DNA of 64,000 bases. It comes from Cryptomeria japonica (lineage: Eukaryota; Streptophyta; Pinopsida; Cupressales; Cupressaceae). The stretch spans positions 683,650,583 through 683,714,582 of the forward strand of contig NC_081412.1 in assembly GCF_030272615.1 (NCBI RefSeq), given 5' to 3'. The notes beneath the pieces were generated by a model, which worked only from the letters and a program-made list of their open reading frames with translations, did not search any database and was not told the DNA's origin. The position numbers were made by a program, and so were the translations under genes. This document shows, piece by piece, positions 58,758 to 64,000 of this stretch (positions are counted from its first letter, which is position 1; every line of letters starts with the position of its first letter).

Positions 58758-59862
58758 GCTTATGTATGGAACCGTTTGAGGTGCATGTTGTTGATGGGAT
58801 CTACTAGTGGTTCCCCTTCTGAAGTTGCCAATTGATATGCCCTAGACCCTAAGATGGTAGTGATGACATACAAACCCAACCAATTTGATTGAAACTTCCC
58901 CTAATATTCTCTATTTGGTTGGTTACGAGGATTCTCCTTAAGAACAAGGTCACCTACTTCAAATGTATGAGGTTTAACCCGATGATTATAGCTTCTTCTC
59001 ATGTGCTACTAATAGGCTTTTAGGTGGTTGTATGTAGCTTGTCGCCTTTCATCAAGTAGTTCCAAGTCTTGAAGATGTTAGACTCGGTATGCTTCATCAT
59101 CTATCACATTGTGCAAGGAGACCCATAGAGATGATATCTCAACCTCAATAGGCAAGATAGCATCTGCTCCATAAAACAATGAGTAGGGAGTTGCACCTGT
59201 AAGGGTTTGAATGCTAGTTTGATATACCCATAGTACTGGATTTAATTAAATGTCCCAATCATAGTTAGCATCATTGATTATCTTCTTGAGGATCCTCAAT
59301 ATGTTCTTGTTTCATGCTTCGGCCTGACCATTCCCTTGTGGGTAATATGGGGTGGAAAAGTGATGTTGGATATGAAACTTTTCAAAGAGCTCATGCACAT
59401 CTTGATTTTTGAAGGGGAGTTTGTTATCTGTGATGATGGACATGGGTACACCATACCGGTAGATGATGTAATTAAGGATGATTGAGGCGATCTGCTTTCT
59501 GGTGACTTGGGAAGTGGAACGGCTTTGACCCACTTTGTGAAGTATTCGATGGTAGTAATGATAAATTTATGGTCATTGGATGAAGATGGATGAATTGTAC
59601 CCACAAGGTCAAGTCTCCATTGAAAACATGGCCATGGTGTTGTGATTGGTTGCAATTTTTGTGTTGGGGCATGTATCAAATCATTGTGAACTTGGCACTT
59701 CTTGCACTTTCTGACAAAATAGTAGGAGTCTTTCTCCATGGAGGGCCAATAGTAACTGACTCGCATGATTTTCTTTGCTAGTGAAGGCCCGCTTGAGTGA
59801 GCCCCACAAATTCCTTCGTGTACCTCTTCCAAAGCTTTTGTTATCTCATCTTGTTCCAAACA
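58758..59862 (-). pseudogene. Ty3/gypsy integrase
   Basis: On the minus strand: HHCC-type zinc part (EEVHEGICGAHSSGPSLAKK, YYWPSMEKDSYYFVRKCKKC); catalytic core with WRLDLVG (first Asp), SIITDNKLPF (second Asp) and NGQAEA (Glu); then a tail RVKPHTFEVGDLVLKENPRN and INNMHLKRFHT near 58760. A shift near 59470-59530 and stops split it. It inserts the cDNA into chromosomes. The tail is closely similar to that at 52130-52360. Confidence 0.87.
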
Positions 59863-60780
59863 TCAAAGGAGAGTACCATCACGAATTCACTAATATAGGG
59901 TTTTGGCAATGATGGTGTATTGAGCGGTTTGGTAGATAAAGGTTTTTTGTTGGTTATTTGATTGGTTGGGAGGAAGTGTGTGATCACGTAGGTAAGTGAA
60001 GAACTCATCGTACCATAGGGAATCGGAACCAACGAGGCAACATATCATTTTAGTCTCAGGGATATCATAACCTGGGATCCAAAGTTGTTCTACCAAGAAC
60101 TCATAGCATGTTGAATTTTGTGGAAGATCCAGGAGAGATGCAAATATAGCCATTGTGTCGATAGCTCAATTATGATCTATGTGTACTTGCTCAAATGTGA
60201 TAGTTGTAAATGATTCTTTGAAACTATCCACCATATTTTTGTACGGCATGAGTTTGTCATCCTTTGTCTAGTATTCATAAGTGACTTGTTGGATGACTAG
60301 CTAAGAATCTCCATATACCTGTAGCTCTTTTAGATGCAATTGTATAGCCAATCCGACTCCTGTGATCAAGGCCTCATATTCTACTATATTATTTGTGCAT
60401 GGAAAAGTGAGCCTGTATGACTTTGAGATGTTGTCACCATGAGGTGTGATGAAAAGAATACCTACCCCTGAGCCATGTCTAGTGTAGGAGCCATCAAAAT
60501 ATAGCTTTCAAGGTTGTGTAGCTATAATCATGAAGATTTCTTTATCTAGAAAGTTAGAAACAAGAGGATGGTCCCTTGTGAGTTGTACATTGTCCATGTA
60601 CTCAATGTCAAATTCATTTAGGATCATAACCATTTGGCCAAGCATCCTATCAATGCTGCCTTGCTAAGTAGGTACTTGAGTGGATCTATTTTAGCAATGA
60701 GTTGTACCTTGTGTGTCAACATGTAGTGCCTCAATTTGGTGGCTGCCAAGATAAATACTAGGCAAGCTCGCTCAATAGGT
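59863..60780 (-). pseudogene. Ty3/gypsy RNase H
   Basis: Minus strand: GSGVGILFITPHGDNISKSY, RLTFPCTNNIVEYEALITGV (catalytic Glu region), LKELQVYGDS (Asp) and TKDDKLMPYKNMVDSFKESF, followed by the linker FASLLDLPQNSTCYEFLVEQ. This is a second RNase H of the kind found in plant gypsy elements. Interrupted by stops, so inactive. Confidence 0.82.
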
Positions 60781-60782
60781 GT

Positions 60783-61316
60783 TTAATTGAGTTCATAGCC
60801 TACCAATGTGCGAGAGATATAGTATACAACACATTCTTTTCCTTTTGTATTGTGTTGTGCCAGCAGTACTCCTAATGTTGTATTTGTAGCTGAAATATAT
60901 AGCAATAGAGGTCTACTTAGATTTGGTGGGATCAACAATGGTGTATGCATCAGGTAGTCTTTAAGCATTTGGAATGCTTGCTGGCACTTTGTATCCCATT
61001 GAAAGTGGATATTCTTGTGTAATAGATGGGTGAAGGGATGACACTTATCAGCCAATTGTGCAATGAATCTCTGAATTGATTGTAGCCACCCTTGTAGTGT
61101 CCTTAACTGACTGATGTTCTTTGGAGGGGGCATGTCCATGATTTCTTTGACTTTCGCCAGATCTATTTAAATGCCTTTGCTTGAGACAATGTATCCTAGG
61201 AGCTTCCTGGAGGTTACTCCAAAGACACATTTCTTTGGATTTAGACAGACATGATATTTCTCTAATCTGTCAAAGATTTGACCTAGTATTGCAAGATGAC
61301 CCCATCTCTTCTTAAT
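60783..61316 (-). pseudogene. Ty3/gypsy reverse transcriptase, C-terminal part
   Basis: Minus strand from about 61290: LEKYHVCLNPKKCVFGVTSR, KLLGYIVSSKGI, then MDMPPPKNISQLRTLQGWLQ and FIAQLADKCHPFTHLLHKNI, the RT palm-to-thumb and connection region. The fingers and the YxDD box are missing because the sequence breaks near 61316, 50 bp from the LTR. A deletion has removed primer site, gag, protease and half of RT. Confidence 0.85.
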
Positions 61317-61365
61317 GATTTAGCTAGTAAATAATCAATATAATATTTCATTATGGTTCACAAAA

Positions 61366-62821
61366 TGATGCACCCCGAAGTGGGATGCATAGGAACACAA
61401 GTTCAAACGTTAATATGTTAGTGACACAAACAAAAGACAAACAAAACTATGATCCTAAGCATGCATATCAAGAGAGATATAAAACAGATAATGAAAAGCA
61501 TACAAAAACTAACGAATGAAACAAAACCCTCCAAGATGCCTTCCAACATGCTCATAGTTGCTCCTCCCTTGTTCCTCTCCTCTCCAAGTTCCACATTAGT
61601 GTAGCCCTCAGATTTTTTCACTCTTATGTATGTCTTATGGAGATTCAAGATTATAAAAATGAAGATAAAAGATTATGCAAATGCAAACAAGCTAAATATG
61701 AGAAAGTACCTGATTAGTCTATTTTAATTTTAGCCAAAATAACAAAGAAATTCCCCCTAAATGCTCTCTCAAATTTACTATAAGTTTGATGCATAAAGAT
61801 TTTTAGATCTTAAGCTTGAAGGAATAAGCTCTATTTATAGGAAAAATAGAGAAATGGATGGTTGAGATTGAGTAATCTCAACAAGGTTCAAGATTGAAAG
61901 GTTTATGCTCCATGTGAGGGCTTTCAACCCAATCCAAGGATGACAAATGTCAGCATGAGATGGATTGAGAGGAGAGGGAAGAAGAATTAAATGCTTGAGA
62001 TGACATGAAGGTTACCTTAGCAGGTAAGGTTAGGCTTGGGTTAGTGAATAAAGCCTTTATCCAATGAATAATGCTTTTATCCAATGGACAAACTCGTGTG
62101 CAAGAGTTAGTGGGGATAACCATGGTCAAAGCAATAAATGCTTGAAGAGACAGATGGGTTAAATGGAGTTTGAGTTAGAGGGAAAACCTCTTACCATGTG
62201 GGCAAGTGGAATTAACCATTAATGGTTATGTAAGAGCCATTAATGGTTTGGAAGACTTTAGGGGTTAACTTGTTGGAGACATAAAGCTTTTAATGCTTTT
62301 CAAAGACTTTGGAGGCTTTGAGAAGTGACTTCAAGTTGCTTAGGAATGTGACAATAATTAGGGGATGGATTAGGCTAATTAGGGGATGGAATAGGCTAAT
62401 TAGGAATGGTTTAGAAGAATCTAGAATGGGTTTAGAATGCAAGTGGGTTTGGTGGGTGAGGGAAAATAGGATTTTAGTTAAAAGAAAATTATTTTATTTC
62501 AACAAAATAGGTACAACTTGCATTTGTAGGAGAATGCAATTGCTGGGGGGGGTAGTTTAGGGATTTAAATAAATATTTATTTATTTATTTAAAGGAGGAA
62601 AGGGGGTTAATTTAAACAAATATGTTTTATTCATTTAATTTATTGTGAATTTGGTTTCATGAATTAATTTAAATAAATTCAATAATTTATTTAATTAATA
62701 GGAGAAGAGGTTGAGGATTAATTAATTAAATATTAATTTAATTAAATAATTACTGATGGTTAATTAATCAAATAAACATTATATATTCATTTAATTAAGT
62801 GGACAGATTTATGTGTATATA
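61366..62821 (-). repeat. 5' LTR of the outer gypsy element
   Basis: Plus strand starts TGATGCACCCCGAAGTGGGA and aligns with 40062-41793 to GATTTATGTGTATATA. It lacks the SINE. A 21-bp AATTAGGGGATGGATTAGGCT unit is tandemly duplicated near 62355-62400 compared with the other LTR. Confidence 0.85.
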
Positions 62822-62835
62822 TACATATATACATA

Positions 62836-62867
<32 letters not shown>

Positions 62868-63155
62868 CATATACATACATACATACATACATATATATAT
62901 ACATATATATACATACATACATACATATATACATATATATACATACATACATACATATATATATATATATGTACGTATATATATACATACATACATACAT
63001 ATATATATATATGTATGTATGTATATGTATATATATACATACATATATATATATATATGTATGTATGTATGTATATATATGTATGTATGTATATACATAT
63101 ATATATATGTATGTATGTATATACATATATATATATATGTATGTATGTATATATA
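62822..63155. repeat. TATACATA / TA microsatellite
   Basis: More than 330 bp of TATATACATACATA and its complement. Long open frames on both strands (Tyr/Ile/His) are artefacts. Confidence 0.95.
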
Positions 63156-63213
63156 ACTTAATAATGAATGTTTAAATAATGTACATGTGAGTTCATGTAT
63201 AACTTATATTGTA

Positions 63214-63489
63214 GACGCAGGGGCGATGTTTGAGGATTTGCACATTGCCATCGGCCCTGTTCATCAAGAGACATAGGTATACATTATAACTTTAAATTAA
63301 TTGTTTCTTAAATATTTAAGTTCTATATTTAATGGGTTATGTTCCAAGTTATAAATATATGTGTATGTATATCTAACAAAAGTTCAAAATTGCAAGATGC
63401 ACCACTATCATCCAGGTTGAGCTCCTCATTACATAGATGTCATAGAATCTTGCATGCACACGGTGGTGATGTTAGAGACTCTTCAAAGG
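63214..63489 (+). pseudogene. Second copy of exon pair A-B of the unknown gene
   Basis: 63214-63278 reads GAMFEDLHIAIGPVHQET, like exon A at 39676 (LMYRDLDVVTDQGVHQET), and both are followed by a stop or Gln and GTATA. 63417-63489 reads SSLHRCHRILHAHGGDVRD, like exon B at 39874 (SSHKCSRVQHARDGGVRD), and is again followed by GTATG. The order and intron positions are the same. This suggests tandem duplication of an exon pair, with the gypsy element inserted between the copies. Confidence 0.6.
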
Positions 63490-64000
63490 TATGTTTGTCT
63501 AAATGACACAAATTAAATATAAAGATAGCATCTCCTAAATGACACAAATGTATGTTTATTGAACTTACTTAAAAAATTTAACGATTTTATATCTATATAT
63601 TTAAATTTAATGAGCTTATATCCATGACACAAATATGAACTTAAATCCCCTTAAGACCACGTAAAACATGTTAGGACAACATAATTAGATGAATCCAAAT
63701 AACATGATTAAATGAAACCATATATGTGTAAATATAAATTAAATGAATACATAGATGAATAAAATGAATCCATGCATGTGTAAAAATATAAAAGAATCCA
63801 TAACGCAAATATCTCCTTAAATCCCCTTAAGACAACTTAAAACACATTAAGACAACATAATTAGATTGAAATTTAATTAGTTGTTCATTTTAGTAAAATC
63901 CCCTTAAGCATACAAATTTAGTCATTAAAATTTAATTTAGTTGTTCATTTTAGTTAAGTGTTTATGTATGTTTAATGAACTTACATCAAAAATTTAAGGA
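63490..64000. other. AT-rich, no recognisable gene
   Basis: Repeated AAATCCCCTTAAGACAACTTAA-type words (about 63645, 63810, 63890) faintly recall the satellite at 36780-37735. Otherwise featureless. Confidence 0.5.

Larger units (their letters stand above)
40062..62821 (-). mobile_element. Large Ty3/gypsy element with antisense PMD gene; hosts a nested gypsy element
   Basis: LTRs 40062-41793 and 61366-62821 in the same orientation enclose, on the minus strand, RT, RNase H and integrase (61316-58758), a non-coding stretch, and a plus-strand PMD gene next to the polypurine tract. The 11.6-kb element 44949-56550 is inserted between. Without it and the SINE the element is about 10.8 kb. Primer site, gag, protease and the first half of RT are missing beside the 5' LTR, so it is dead. 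The integrase tail closely matches that of the nested element, so the two are relatives, probably of the Tat-like branch. Confidence 0.82.

Noticed and set aside
62787-63175. Several overlapping 80-120-codon open frames rich in Tyr, Ile, His and Thr on both strands
   Set aside because: Pure translation of the TATACATA microsatellite; no start context or domain. The same applies to 36427-36733.

Overview
The window is nuclear DNA of a seed plant, and nearly all of it is nested transposable elements. The AT-rich sequence, large Ty1/copia and Ty3/gypsy elements inside one another, plant mobile domain (PMD) reading frames and a plant-type DRM methyltransferase fragment all point to a plant with a large genome. 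A gymnosperm is my best guess, but that is inference. I see no intact host gene, no bacterial-type operon and no CRISPR array. All coordinates were read by eye.

1-15831: nested copia elements. A minus-strand copia pol/gag relic (2669-6433 and 12838-13386, with a probable 5' LTR to about 15831) is the host. Its pol is cut by a plus-strand LTR (2093-2668), next to which lies another minus-strand copia (5' LTR 1026-2092, gag 1-1025). Its gag is cut by a 6.4-kb element (6434-12837, TSD TGAGG) that has LTRs, a zinc-knuckle gag and a long unknown ORF2, but no protease, integrase or reverse transcriptase. A second copy of this non-autonomous family lies at 24178-30772 (TSD CTCTT).

17840-36126: a candidate CACTA-type DNA transposon. 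Its ends CACTA...TAGTG match at 10 of 13 terminal bases, it has an ATA target duplication, and both ends carry subterminal motifs of the GTCAGAATTCTGAC type. It holds no recognisable transposase. It carries pieces of host genes: a DRM de novo DNA methyltransferase arranged as a 1.1-kb inverted repeat (18166-20406), two smaller DRM palindromes (20831-21064, 21604-21839) and a PPR fragment. A transcript through the large palindrome would fold into a long hairpin matching a DRM gene, the enzyme family that methylates and silences transposons. This is the most interesting locus. It recalls rice miR820, a CACTA-borne small RNA that targets OsDRM2.

36130-40061: a CATA microsatellite, a satellite of about 138 bp whose units are themselves palindromes, and a decayed multi-exon gene of unknown family. 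Exons similar to its last two recur at 63214-63489.

40062-62821: a 22.8-kb minus-strand Ty3/gypsy element (LTRs 40062-41793 and 61366-62821; RT to integrase at 58758-61316). A second gypsy element of 11.6 kb on the plus strand (44949-56550, TSD ATATG) is inserted in it. Both carry, antisense between integrase and 3' LTR, a PMD gene with the same plan: TATA box, short first exon, one intron rich in GCACT-type repeats, and a PMD exon. The 3' LTR of the outer element also holds a tRNA-derived SINE with a 17-bp target duplication.
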